Positions 5,996-14,300 of a stretch of 26,499 nt of DNA are shown one piece after another. A program made the position numbers and the translations under genes. This stretch comes from a virus. The DNA lies in IMG/VR virus record IMGVR_UViG_3300025085_000155, positions 1 to 26,499 of that record; one strand, 5' to 3'. The first letter of the stretch is position 1; every line of letters begins with the position of its first letter. Below the pieces are notes generated by a model. The model had not been told where the DNA came from. It ran no database searches and was given only the letters and a program-made list of their open reading frames with translations.

Positions 5996-7705
5996 TTATT
6001 TCTTAAAAACTTCAGCCAAGAGCTTTTCTAGTTGATTATCAAATTCTTTGGATTCCTTTTTGGTACCCCTATCTAAAGGAGGGGTTGGGTCGGCGGCGGC
6101 GGACTGTGCTCTTTTTTGCCGACTCAAACTCTTTGCTTTTTCACCGGTTGGGTCTGCCATTTCTGGAACGTCAACCAAGTTTTCCTCTGCGGCCTGTGCT
6201 AATTGTTTCGATTCTGCCTTGGCTTTCGTAGCGAATCGATTGCGCTCGTTTGCGTTCACACCTAAGAAATAACCTGAAACATCATCGATCAGATTACTTA
6301 AATTGGTAAAGATGTCAAAGATTTGTTTGCCAACCAACTCTGTGTAGGCGTCTGCTGCGGTCTGGAACTTGTCTCTGTCGAGCGTCAGCCTCTTTGGGCC
6401 TCTTACATTGGGGTGATTTTTCATGTAGGGACCATAAGTTTTAAACTGGCCGGCGCCGCCTTTACCTGTGTAAGTGCCAAGGGCTTTAAGGCGCTCAAAG
6501 AATTCAGGATCATCCTTATAAACACCTTCACCAACATAAGTTACAAAGTCTTCCCCACTTGGCCCTTCAAAGGCACCGGGCTTTAAGAAGTCTTTATAAA
6601 GCTCTTTGAAATTGGCGCTCTTCTCATAATCTACGGCACGTTTCTTGCCAACAGGAATTTTAACTTTATACTTTCTTCCTGTGATTAAATAAGTTGGGAC
6701 TTCTCCATCCTCTCTTTTTAATCCGTGTGCTTTGCCGGCACCAGATTTAATCTCTGTTGCCTTCAAAGCTACCTTTGGAACACGCACGTCCACCTCTTCG
6801 CCCGATGTTTCCTCATAGGATTTTCTGTATTCTTTTTGTTCATCTTTGTCTAATTTGCTATAGCCTTCCGGTTTTTTTGGCATAAAACTACCATCAGTTT
6901 TTATTTTAATAATGGTAGGATTGTTTGTGATACCCGCCATCACTTCTTCGGGAGTTTCTGGAGAGCCAAATTCAAATTCTCTTTCTTCGTATGCTACTAC
7001 CTCTTTTGCCTGTGGGACGCCGACCCATTCAAACCAGTTCTCTTTATTAATGTCGTACTCATAGAAATCTAAATTCATCACCTCATCAGTTCCGCTCTTA
7101 AGAACCACAAGATAGGTCTCTTGGGCATCAGGGCTTTTACTAATGCCATCAATCAAATCCTTAAAGCTTCCCTTGATTATTGCAGCTTTATCCGACAGCA
7201 ACTTAAATGAATACTCAATGCCGCTCTTTGCTCCTTTGCCTTTTGGCTTTACGTTTAGAACAACATCTGTTGTGCCTGCCTCTCCACCACCCTCTTTGGC
7301 CTCAATTTGAAAGCCTTCGAAGATCCCAGCGAACAAAGATTCAAACAAGAAGCCTGCCACAGAAGCATTAAACTCAAAAACAACAGAAGCAAAGATGTCT
7401 AAAAACATAAGAGTCCCCATAACTTCGCCAACCGTAATGTCTGATTTTACCTGCTCTGTTTCAGTAAGAAAGCGCTGTAAATACTCAACACGCTCTAATG
7501 GATCACCACCTTTTAATTGAGCACCGATTCTTTCAATGACTGCGCGGTCGTCCGTTCCTAGATTTTTACCCCAGTGCTTTTCATTAATTTTAAATTTGGG
7601 AAACTTAATTACAGTTTTGGGACCTTCTTTCTGTTCTTGTAAAAGATAAAACTTTTCGTTGTTCATTACTTCGTTAATTAAATTTAAAATTGTTTCTGTG
7701 CTCAT
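5996..7705 (-). CDS. 569-residue protein, probable virion or head-assembly protein
   Basis: A large protein I cannot assign firmly. Residues 1-30 (MSTETILNLINEVMNNEK, then FYLLQEQ) form a helical leader ending in L-x-E. Around residues 115-135 is VEFNASVAGFLFESLFAGIF, then a Gly-rich segment, TTDVVL and YSFKLLSD, a strand-helix pattern like one I have seen in marine phage structural proteins and loosely like nuclease-type folds. The middle is a charged beta-rich region; the C-terminus has a helical, Lys/Glu-rich tail. The ATG follows GAGGT, an ACTATTTA element lies 16 bases upstream, and a terminator separates it from the gene before. A virion role is inferred from context; a DNA-binding role is possible. 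Confidence 0.75.
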   Translation of the reverse strand: MSTETILNLINEVMNNEKFYLLQEQKEGPKTVIKFPKFKINEKHWGKNLGTDDRAVIERIGAQLKGGDPLERVEYLQRFLTETEQVKSDITVGEVMGTLMFLDIFASVVFEFNASVAGFLFESLFAGIFEGFQIEAKEGGGEAGTTDVVLNVKPKGKGAKSGIEYSFKLLSDKAAIIKGSFKDLIDGISKSPDAQETYLVVLKSGTDEVMNLDFYEYDINKENWFEWVGVPQAKEVVAYEEREFEFGSPETPEEVMAGITNNPTIIKIKTDGSFMPKKPEGYSKLDKDEQKEYRKSYEETSGEEVDVRVPKVALKATEIKSGAGKAHGLKREDGEVPTYLITGRKYKVKIPVGKKRAVDYEKSANFKELYKDFLKPGAFEGPSGEDFVTYVGEGVYKDDPEFFERLKALGTYTGKGGAGQFKTYGPYMKNHPNVRGPKRLTLDRDKFQTAADAYTELVGKQIFDIFTNLSNLIDDVSGYFLGVNANERNRFATKAKAESKQLAQAAEENLVDVPEMADPTGEKAKSLSRQKRAQSAAADPTPPLDRGTKKESKEFDNQLEKLLAEVFKK

Positions 7706-7720
7706 AACTTACCTCGTTAA

Positions 7721-7728
7721 TAAATAGT
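7721..7728 (-). promoter_or_regulatory. ACTATTTA element before the 569-residue gene
   Basis: The minus strand reads AAACTATTTATTAAC, just downstream of a terminator and 15 bases before the ATG at 7705. Because the terminator cuts off upstream transcription, a promoter is expected here, and no TTGACA/TATAAT pair is visible. This is the best-placed copy of the element. Confidence 0.55.
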
Positions 7729-7740
7729 TTATTTTTTACA

Positions 7741-7776
7741 CAAAAACAAAAGGGTGGAAACAAGTTCCACCCTTTT
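7741..7776 (-). terminator. Rho-independent terminator
   Basis: A 12-base perfect stem (7748-7759 with 7765-7776, AAAAGGGTGGAA and its complement) with a 5-base loop, followed on the minus strand by GTTTTTG. It lies 22 bases after the stop of the acidic 256-residue gene and ends its transcript. Confidence 0.9.
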
Positions 7777-7797
7777 GAGTCTGTAACACTCTTTATT

Positions 7798-8568
7798 TTA
7801 CTTTTTAGCTTCTTTAGCTTCTTTTACGAGGCGAGCAGCAACTCGCTTCATTACTTTCTCTACTAACGCATCGCGGTTGATGGACTCTTTTTGGTAATCT
7901 TTGCCGGCGTGAGTCTTGGACTCGTCGCCTTCACGGTCACCACCGTCTTCGTAATCCTTGGCCTCTGGGTCTTTTTTGTCTTTACCCTTGTCGCCCTTGG
8001 ACTCTCCATCATCGTGTTCTTCCATAATTTCTTCTTCAACGTCTACATCCATTTCTTCTTCGGTGTCTACATCTACTTCTTCTTCACCACCAGAGCGAAC
8101 GTCGATCTTGATCTTAAGGGCATCGCCAATTGCGCTGGCCATCGCCTCTAAGCCGGCTTTAAGCGCAGCCTCAACGTCTTCCTGCGACATGCTGACTTCA
8201 GCATCCACTTCAACTTCGTCTTCTTCAGGTTCCTCTTCAACGTCGATTTCCTCGTCGTCTTCTTCAGGCTCTTCTTCAACGTCGATGTCGGCCTCGATGT
8301 CTTCATCGCCGGCGACCATTTCCATTTCATCATCAACATCAACGTCTTGCTCTAAAAGACCTTCTAGTTCGGCCAACACGTCAGCTTCTTCTAAACTTTT
8401 TTCTTCTAGCGGCGGTAAGTCGCCAAGGGCCCCTTCTTCGCCAACGTCCTCTTCTTCCAAGGGCATGTTATAGGCTTCTGAGAGGAAGTTCTCGGCATCT
8501 TTCTGGATACCAGCGTACTTTGCCCAACGTCGAGCGACGTTCTCTTCTAATAAAGGCTTTTTAGACAT
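7798..8568 (-). CDS. Very acidic protein, possible prohead core/scaffold protein
   Basis: A 256-residue protein dominated by Glu and Asp. A short helical N-terminus, MSKKPLLEENVARRWAKYAG, is followed by a long acidic region with near-repeats of DVEEEPEED (about 95-125), a short more ordered part (SQEDVEAALKAGLEAMASAIGDALKIKI, 128-155), another acid-rich stretch, and a basic helical C-terminus (ALVEKVMKRVAARLVKEAKEA). Acid-rich helical proteins with this layout act as internal scaffolds in T4-like heads, so a prohead-core role is plausible. No sequence signature proves it; a DNA mimic is an alternative. An ACTATTTA element and AAGGAG precede it and a clear terminator follows. Confidence 0.8.
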   Translation of the reverse strand: MSKKPLLEENVARRWAKYAGIQKDAENFLSEAYNMPLEEEDVGEEGALGDLPPLEEKSLEEADVLAELEGLLEQDVDVDDEMEMVAGDEDIEADIDVEEEPEEDDEEIDVEEEPEEDEVEVDAEVSMSQEDVEAALKAGLEAMASAIGDALKIKIDVRSGGEEEVDVDTEEEMDVDVEEEIMEEHDDGESKGDKGKDKKDPEAKDYEDGGDREGDESKTHAGKDYQKESINRDALVEKVMKRVAARLVKEAKEAKK

Positions 8569-8598
8569 TTGTAAATTCTCCTTAAAGTGTTACATTAT

Positions 8599-8606
8599 TA
8601 AATAGT
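8599..8606 (-). promoter_or_regulatory. ACTATTTA element before the acidic protein gene
   Basis: The minus strand reads GAAACTATTTAATAATG, about 30 bases before the ATG at 8568, between two genes. It resembles the copy before the 569-residue gene, including the flanking AA and the following TAA. Confidence 0.5.
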
Positions 8607-8612
8607 TTCCAT

Positions 8613-8837
8613 TTAAACAAAGTTCTCTTTCTTAAGCTTAAGGACGGCTTTATCCTCTATTTGTTTAATGCGAACGTAACTTACGCCTAGTCTTTCGGCC
8701 ACCTCACGAAGGGTAATTCGGCCATGCTTGTCTACTGTAGTTAGGCAACAGTTATTATCTTCTTTATAATTAATCCAGTGACGGCAGCTTTTTTCTTTGC
8801 AGGGACAATTTTCTTTTGTTTTTCTTATACACTTCAT
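8613..8837 (-). CDS. Mini sigma-region-4-like protein with a Cys-rich N-terminus
   Basis: A 74-residue protein. The C-terminal half, ITLREVAERLGVSYVRIKQI followed by EDKAVLKLKK (residues 41-70), closely follows sigma70 region 4.2, the helix-turn-helix that reads the -35 box, including the 'R-I-K-Q-I-E' end. The N-terminal part has six cysteines, four in CPCKEKSC and CC (C11, C13, C18, C30, C31 among them) plus a His, suggesting a bound metal. Regions 2 and 3 of a sigma factor are absent. It may be a transcription regulator contacting host RNA polymerase or DNA. It overlaps the previous gene by TAATG and is followed by the ACTATTTA element and the acidic protein gene. Confidence 0.8.
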   Translation of the reverse strand: MKCIRKTKENCPCKEKSCRHWINYKEDNNCCLTTVDKHGRITLREVAERLGVSYVRIKQIEDKAVLKLKKENFV

Positions 8838-9157
8838 TATAACTCCGGATGTGAACTCTCAATTGCGTCAAAAATACTATCTAATTCGTCTTCATTAATG
8901 TCTAACGTATTATTAACTTTCTCTGCGTTTTTTATGTTTCTCTTAATTCTATTTCTCTTAGTTTTGCTGTGGATTTTCATTTGTTCTTTATAACGGTCTA
9001 CAAATTTACGCATAATGGAGTCATCCTTGATATACGATTCCATAATTGCTCTAATAAATTTAGTTTGTGTTAAATCATCGTCATAAAGTTTAGACATCCA
9101 TTCTGCATGGATGTGTTGATCTATTTTAACAACTATTCTCTTTTTAGTCAAGCTCAT
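8837..9157 (-). CDS. Possible ribbon-helix-helix DNA-binding protein
   Basis: A 106-residue protein beginning MSLTKKRIVVKIDQHIHAEW, a predicted strand followed by two helices (TQTKFIRAIMESYIKDD), the layout of Arc/MetJ-type ribbon-helix-helix proteins. The middle is strongly basic (KIHSKTKRNRIKRNIKNAEK) and the end acidic (INEDELDSIFDAIESS). It overlaps the IMPDH/GMPR gene before it by ATGA and the sigma-like gene after it by TAATG, so the three are probably translated together. Role: perhaps a regulator of these genes; the fold is inferred from pattern alone. Confidence 0.7.
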   Translation of the reverse strand: MSLTKKRIVVKIDQHIHAEWMSKLYDDDLTQTKFIRAIMESYIKDDSIMRKFVDRYKEQMKIHSKTKRNRIKRNIKNAEKVNNTLDINEDELDSIFDAIESSHPEL

Positions 9158-10173
9158 TTAATTAATCTCACATGATCGGAACTCTCTATGATGCCAGCGT
9201 TAGTTTGTTTGAGCCATTTTGCTTTTAGTTGCAATTCTTTAATAGTACGTGCGCCTGAATAAGAAAGGCCCGATCTAATTCCCGTCACCAATTCGTTAAT
9301 CACTGTAGCTACGGGACCTTTATACGGAACAGAGGACGAAACACCCTCTTGTGAAGCAACTTTGCCGCGCCAGTCTTGCTGTGCGGTCGATGAAGCCATA
9401 CCACGATAAACCTTTCTTAGTTCCCCACAGTTCCCTGTAAAAGTTTCACCGGGCGACTCATCTGTTCCAGCAAGGAGTGATCCCAACATGACAAAATCAG
9501 CGCCAGCAGCAAGAGCCTTAACAATGTCACCCGCAGTTTTAATACCGCCATCAGCGATGATTTTTGTGTCTCTGTCTGATTTGGCGCACTCAAATATTGT
9601 CTCAAGCCCCGGAACACCGTGTCCCGTTTGTATTCTTGTAGTACAAATGCTACCACCTCCAATATTACATCTAACACTATCAGCACCCCAATCAGCCAAA
9701 TCATTGAAACCCTCCAAGGTTGCTACGTTTCCTGCCATTAGGTGAAAGCGAGATGGTAAAATTTTACGCAGAGCAGTTAATGCCTCTTTCATGAGAATGT
9801 GATGGCCGTGGGCGACATCGACACAAAGAAAGTCTGCGCCTGCCTCGTATAGACTAAGGGCGCGGTCTAAATAATCACCACTTACCCCCACTGCCGCGCC
9901 CACTTTTACTTGGTCTGGAAGAGATGCTACAATAGTTGTCTGTTCTGTAATGGTGTTGTAGCGATGAATAATGGCTGTGCCCCCTAGTTGTGATAGTCTG
10001 TTCGCCATTTTACACTCGCTTACCGTATCCATCGGTGACGCAACAATTGGAAGATCTAATTTAATAAACTCAGCCAACTCACTGTGTAATTTAACTTCAG
10101 ATCGGCTACGCACGCCACTGTATTGTGGTACCAACAACACATCATCGTAGGTAAGTCCTGTTTTCATTTTCAT
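9154..10173 (-). CDS. IMP dehydrogenase / GMP reductase family enzyme without CBS domains
   Basis: A 339-residue TIM-barrel enzyme. Motifs in order: LTYDDVLLVPQ (7-17), SPMDTV (46-51), DVAHGH (119-124), the catalytic loop GGGSICTTRIQTG with Cys177, IADGGI (206-211), GSLLAGTDESPG (231-242), YRGMAS (256-261), and QEGV...VPYKGP. The CBS (Bateman) pair of bacterial IMPDH is absent and the flap lacks the Arg-Tyr pair of a typical IMPDH, which favours GMP reductase (GMP to IMP); the RSGLSYSGA end looks more IMPDH-like. The direction of reaction is therefore undecided. It starts one base after the thioredoxin-like gene and is part of a nucleotide-metabolism run. Confidence 0.92.
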   Translation of the reverse strand: MKMKTGLTYDDVLLVPQYSGVRSRSEVKLHSELAEFIKLDLPIVASPMDTVSECKMANRLSQLGGTAIIHRYNTITEQTTIVASLPDQVKVGAAVGVSGDYLDRALSLYEAGADFLCVDVAHGHHILMKEALTALRKILPSRFHLMAGNVATLEGFNDLADWGADSVRCNIGGGSICTTRIQTGHGVPGLETIFECAKSDRDTKIIADGGIKTAGDIVKALAAGADFVMLGSLLAGTDESPGETFTGNCGELRKVYRGMASSTAQQDWRGKVASQEGVSSSVPYKGPVATVINELVTGIRSGLSYSGARTIKELQLKAKWLKQTNAGIIESSDHVRLIK

Positions 10174-10174
10174 C

Positions 10175-10516
10175 TTAGATCCTTTTCAAGTTTTTATTTC
10201 GAATTAAGCTTTCTTTAATGTAAGAATAATCATAGCCTTCGTCGGGGTAAACAAGTTCATAAAAGTTGCCCTCCCTAAAAAGTAAAATAGTTGGAACACC
10301 ATTTGGAGATAGAAGATCTGAGAGCTTGAAATGGGCGGCTGAATCGATTTTTATGAAATCAAATTCTTCTTGCAACTCATTCGAAACCTTTTCATAATCA
10401 GGTGTTAAACTATGACATATCCCACAGTCATCACTAAAAAATTTTATAACATGTGGCTTAAGATTTTCTTCTTCAAAAAACTTTTTAAAATAGTTTTGTT
10501 CAACCGTAGCGACCAT
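10175..10516 (-). CDS. Thioredoxin-like protein
   Basis: A 113-residue thioredoxin-fold protein, close to the usual 105-110. It has FFSDDCGICHSL with a CGIC active site (C31, C34) and the cis-proline motif NGVPTILLF (P75). Both cysteines are kept, so it should be redox active; CGIC differs from the CGPC of classic thioredoxins and is more like glutaredoxin- or disulfide-isomerase-like variants. It may reduce ribonucleotide reductase or another phage enzyme, but no reductase gene is in this window. It overlaps the dUTPase stop by one base (TAATG) and precedes the IMPDH/GMPR gene, so the three are one operon. Confidence 0.85.
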   Translation of the reverse strand: MVATVEQNYFKKFFEEENLKPHVIKFFSDDCGICHSLTPDYEKVSNELQEEFDFIKIDSAAHFKLSDLLSPNGVPTILLFREGNFYELVYPDEGYDYSYIKESLIRNKNLKRI

Positions 10517-10977
10517 TATCTATCTCCCGTGCTTCCAAGTGCCCCTTCGCCTCTGGTAGAATTATCATTTAAAGTATCTGTAGAACATTCAACAACCACG
10601 CACGGCTCAACAGGAATCATTACCGCCTGAGCGATTTTCTGTCCCGGCTGGATAATACGGGATACTGGGCCGACGTTGTGTAGGTTAACGAACACTTCAC
10701 CATTGTAGCCGCTGTCTACAACACAAGCACCAACGAGTAATTGTTTCTTTGCAGCAACGCTTGATTTATTCTTAATCTCCAACATGAAGCCGTAAGGAAC
10801 TTCTACTTTAATCCCAGTTGGAACAACTTTTGATTCGCCAGTATGAACGCAATAATCCATTCCATACATCGTATGTTCCCTATCTGGGCAATAAAACAAG
10901 TCGATCCCCGCGTCTGCTGCGTGGGCGCGCACTGGCATTTTGGCACTGTCTCTAATTCTATAAACTCGCAAATTCAT
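10516..10977 (-). CDS. dut: dUTP diphosphatase (trimeric dUTPase)
   Basis: A 153-residue dUTPase with all five family motifs: I AADAGIDL (20-27), II NKSSVA (70-75), III GACVVDSGYNGEV (83-95) with the catalytic Asp88, IV PGQKIAQAVMIPV (111-123), and V STRGEGALGSTG (140-151). Length and spacing match cellular trimeric enzymes. It converts dUTP to dUMP, keeping uracil out of DNA and feeding thymidylate synthesis, which fits the ThyX gene elsewhere in the window. A consensus-like promoter lies just upstream, and it heads the run with the thioredoxin-like and IMPDH/GMPR genes. Confidence 0.96.
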   Translation of the reverse strand: MNLRVYRIRDSAKMPVRAHAADAGIDLFYCPDREHTMYGMDYCVHTGESKVVPTGIKVEVPYGFMLEIKNKSSVAAKKQLLVGACVVDSGYNGEVFVNLHNVGPVSRIIQPGQKIAQAVMIPVEPCVVVECSTDTLNDNSTRGEGALGSTGDR

Positions 10978-11001
10978 TTTTCATCTCCAATTGTTATAAA
11001 G

Positions 11002-11030
11002 ATGATAACTTATTTAGGAGTCTTTGTCAA
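11002..11030 (-). promoter_or_regulatory. Sigma70 promoter of the dut operon
   Basis: TTGACA (11025-11030) and TATCAT (11002-11007), 17-base spacer. The -35 lies in the last codons (LDKDS-stop) of the upstream 93-residue gene. The start of transcription would be some 20 bases before the dut ATG. Confidence 0.85.
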
Positions 11031-11295
11031 GTGTTTTCTTAGTGCGCTTTCTAGCTGTCTTTCTTGTCATTTTAACGGAAAGGGTTTTTTTAGATGTTAA
11101 CATCTTGGGAGGGTCATTCTCCTTAACTTCCACCTTTGGAGGGGGTGGTTGTAGCTTGTTTATAAAAGCCAATCTAGCTTCATTGTTAGGGAGAGTGCGG
11201 ATACGCCGTACTAATGATGGCTCTTTTAAAATTTCTTCAGGATTGGAAGCGTGTTGGCGTATAAACGACCCCACCTGTTCCTTGTTCATTTTCAT
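11014..11295 (-). CDS. Small protein with a basic tail, unknown function
   Basis: A 93-residue protein. The N-terminal half is helical (MKMNKEQVGSFIRQHASNPE, EARLAFINKL); a proline run (QPPPPKVEVKENDPPK) leads to a strongly basic tail of Lys, Arg and Thr ending TLDKDS. The tail suggests nucleic-acid contact, but no domain is recognisable. It lies directly downstream of the DNA polymerase gene, with an ACTATTTA element between. Two in-frame ATGs are present two codons apart; the ribosome binding site is weak, so either start is possible. Confidence 0.7.
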   Translation of the reverse strand: MKMNKEQVGSFIRQHASNPEEILKEPSLVRRIRTLPNNEARLAFINKLQPPPPKVEVKENDPPKMLTSKKTLSVKMTRKTARKRTKKTLDKDS

Positions 11296-11299
11296 GTTA

Positions 11300-11307
11300 T
11301 AAATAGT
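11300..11307 (-). promoter_or_regulatory. ACTATTTA element before the 93-residue gene
   Basis: The minus strand reads GGACTATTTATAACATG in the 13-base gap after the polymerase stop. It is only a few bases before the ATG, so as a promoter it would give an almost leaderless message; a chance match or another role cannot be excluded. Confidence 0.35.
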
Positions 11308-11308
11308 C

Positions 11309-14300
11309 CTAATTAATCATTCGCCAATTGTATTTAATTGAGCGCGTTGAGAAACCCCACGTTTCATTATAGTCTAGTTTGGCTAAATAGGGCCTATTAA
11401 TCGCGATTCTATCTCGAATTGGATCAACTCCCCAGCATTTGATTGAAAACTGATTGTTTGTATCATCAATTGTTCTTACAATGTAATAGGTCTTGCCGTG
11501 TTTGGTCTTTTTTTCAATGACTTCGCGTGGAATGAACCAAGCAATCCCCAAATCCTTGTCGAATTCTCCCAACGGCGGGATCTTGTTTTTATTAATCATG
11601 TCATAGACCTTTTTCTTAATGACCAAATTGAATGGAAAAATACCAGTCAACCCAGTTAAGTATTCAATCTTTTCCTGATCGCTGAAATCGCCTTCAGGCT
11701 TGTATAAATCGATGTTCTCGTTTAAGTTCTTTTCCTTCTTTGGTCGATCGACGGCAACTGCTGACCAGAAGTGCTTCATTCCTGTAAAGCGTTCATCAAC
11801 CATACAATTTAACGCGCCGCATCGAGTTAAAACATCCAAAGCCTTTTTGTTTAATTTAGAATAAACAACCTCCTCATTAAACAATAATTCCTCTACGGTG
11901 TTGAATGGTCGGTGTGCCAAGATTTGCTCAACCGCCTTGTCGCCCAAGCCCTTAATGGATGTCAAAGGCTGAATAAGACTCTTATTGTCTGCGCCGATGT
12001 CCCAGACCTGTCCTGATTCGTTAATGTGCGGACGCTTTACTCGATACCCAAGGCTTTGCACAATATTAATAGCTCGTTCCTTTCTTCCTTCGGGCTCTTT
12101 GTCGAGGTAAGCGGCCATCCACTCAACGGGATAGTAAGTAAGAAGATGGGCGCACTGATAGCTAAGAATACTGTAGCTGACAGCGTGGGACTTATTAAAA
12201 CCATACCCTGAGAAATACTCAAATGTTTGCCAAAGCTTTTCTGCTTCACGCATTGTGATACCTTTCTCTTCGCATCCTTCAATAAACTTGCCATGAATCT
12301 TCTTTTTCTTTTCATACGTTTTCCCCGTTGTTCCCTTTTTAGTTAGAAGTTTACGAAGCAGGTTGCCTTCGTCAAGCGTAAGATTTTTACCCAATTTGTG
12401 AGCGAGCAAAGCGATTTGCTCTTGGAAAATAAGGAAGCCATGAGTTTCCTTGGTGACCTCTTTCACTAATGGGTGCAGATACTTAACACCCTTTGGATTT
12501 CTCTTTGCCGCTACATAATGATCGTGGACCTTTGCTGATAGTGGTCCCGGTCGATAGATTGATGTAATCGCTGAAATATCAATGATGCTCGTTGGCTTCG
12601 CCTTCTTACAGAAGCCTTGTGCCCCCTTCTCTGTAAATTGGAAGACACCAGCCCATTTGCCCTTATGAAAGACATTCTTATACACCTTCTGATCATCGAG
12701 ATCTAAAACGTTGGGATCTAAATGTCGATCGTACCAGTCCTTAACATCTTGGAAAGTCGGCTCTTCCACGCCTTCGTGCCGTCGTAGGACATGCCGAATA
12801 GCGCCCTCAAGCATTCGTAAAGATGCAAGTCCCAGAATGTCAAACTTAATAAACCCAAGAGGCTCAAGATGTCTAACATTTTGCCCTTCACTCCATGGGG
12901 TCTGTTGAACGCCGGCACTATTAATAAGTGGCATGTGCTTGTTTAATTCGTCAGCAATAACCACACCACCAGCGTGACGACTGATAGATCGTACCTGTCC
13001 ATAAAGGTTATCAACATGTGTGGCGATGTGTGGATACTTGTTAAGGAACTCTTTAAGAGTGTGACTGTACTCCTTAACTTCTTCAAATGTTGGAGCATAA
13101 ACCCCTGCTGTAATTCCATGTGCTTTCTTTGCGATCGGTGTCGCCTCCTTCAACATTACACTCGTAACTTTGTTTACTTCGCTAAAGTCTAAGCCATAAA
13201 ACTTAGAGATATCTTTAATCAAAGAACGAAGCTGTAGGGTGTTGTAGTTGCTGATAGGCACTACGGTATTCTTTCCCCACTTTTCAATCAGAACTTCTTT
13301 AAGAACCATCGGATCCGCAACATCATAATCGATGTCGGGATAATCTTTAGCATCTTTGCGTAGGAACCTACTAAAGAGTAGTCCGTACTTTATGGGATCA
13401 ATCCCTGTGATACCAAGTACATACGCAACAAGAGAGCCAGCAGCACTGCCCCTCCCAGCACCGACAAGTTGGGTTTTCTTAGCTTCATCGCTTACCGCCT
13501 TCATAGTTAAAAAGTATTTCGAAAAGCCACGGTCTTTAATGACCTGTAGCTCTTCTTTTACTCGTTGAATGTATTCTGGTTGTTTGTCGAATCCGTATTC
13601 GCTGATTCCCCTGTTACATAGTCGATCAAGTTCTTGATCGGCGGTGCTTCCGTCAGGGACCACAAAATCAGGAAGACGCACAGTAGAATCAGGAGAAAAG
13701 CTAGCAATCCGTTCGTGAGCAATTCTATAAGTCTCTTCGATGCTCTCTCGTACCAAGTCGTCGTCATAATTTACCTCGCATTGTTTTGAATAGTTGTTGT
13801 AAGACTCCCACATTTCATCGCCATTCTTTGGGTATAGTTCATACTTCAATTCTTCTCGACTCTGTGGGAGTGTGTTTTCTGCATAGTCTGGCTTAGACTT
13901 TCCAAGCCAACCAAGCTGTCTGTAAAGTGATCGATCTTTAAAGAGATCTGGACGCGGGTAATGACTATCTGCTGTAGAGATAAGTTTAACGTCCAGCTTC
14001 TTTGAAGCCTCGATAATGTGCTTGTTGATTTCGTGCTGTTCTGGGATAGCATTCCACTGAAGCTCTCCATAGAACCTATCGCCAAAGATCTCAACAAAGT
14101 TGTCAATTGTTTCGGTCATCGCGGCTTGTACAGCCTCGTGGCCGCTCTCACGGTTGTTCCAGTAATCTTTGGATAGTGGACCACCCATACAAGCAGAAGA
14201 CACGATAATGCCCTCATGGTGCTCTGCTAGCATCTTATAATCAATACGAGGATAGCGATAAAAACTATCGCCGTTAAATGATTTACTAATTAACTGAAAT

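Noticed and set aside
7958-8473. A 171-codon plus-strand frame rich in Ser and Thr.
   Set aside because: It is the antisense of the acidic protein gene: GAA/GAC codons read in reverse give Ser-rich nonsense. No other plus-strand gene is supported in the window.
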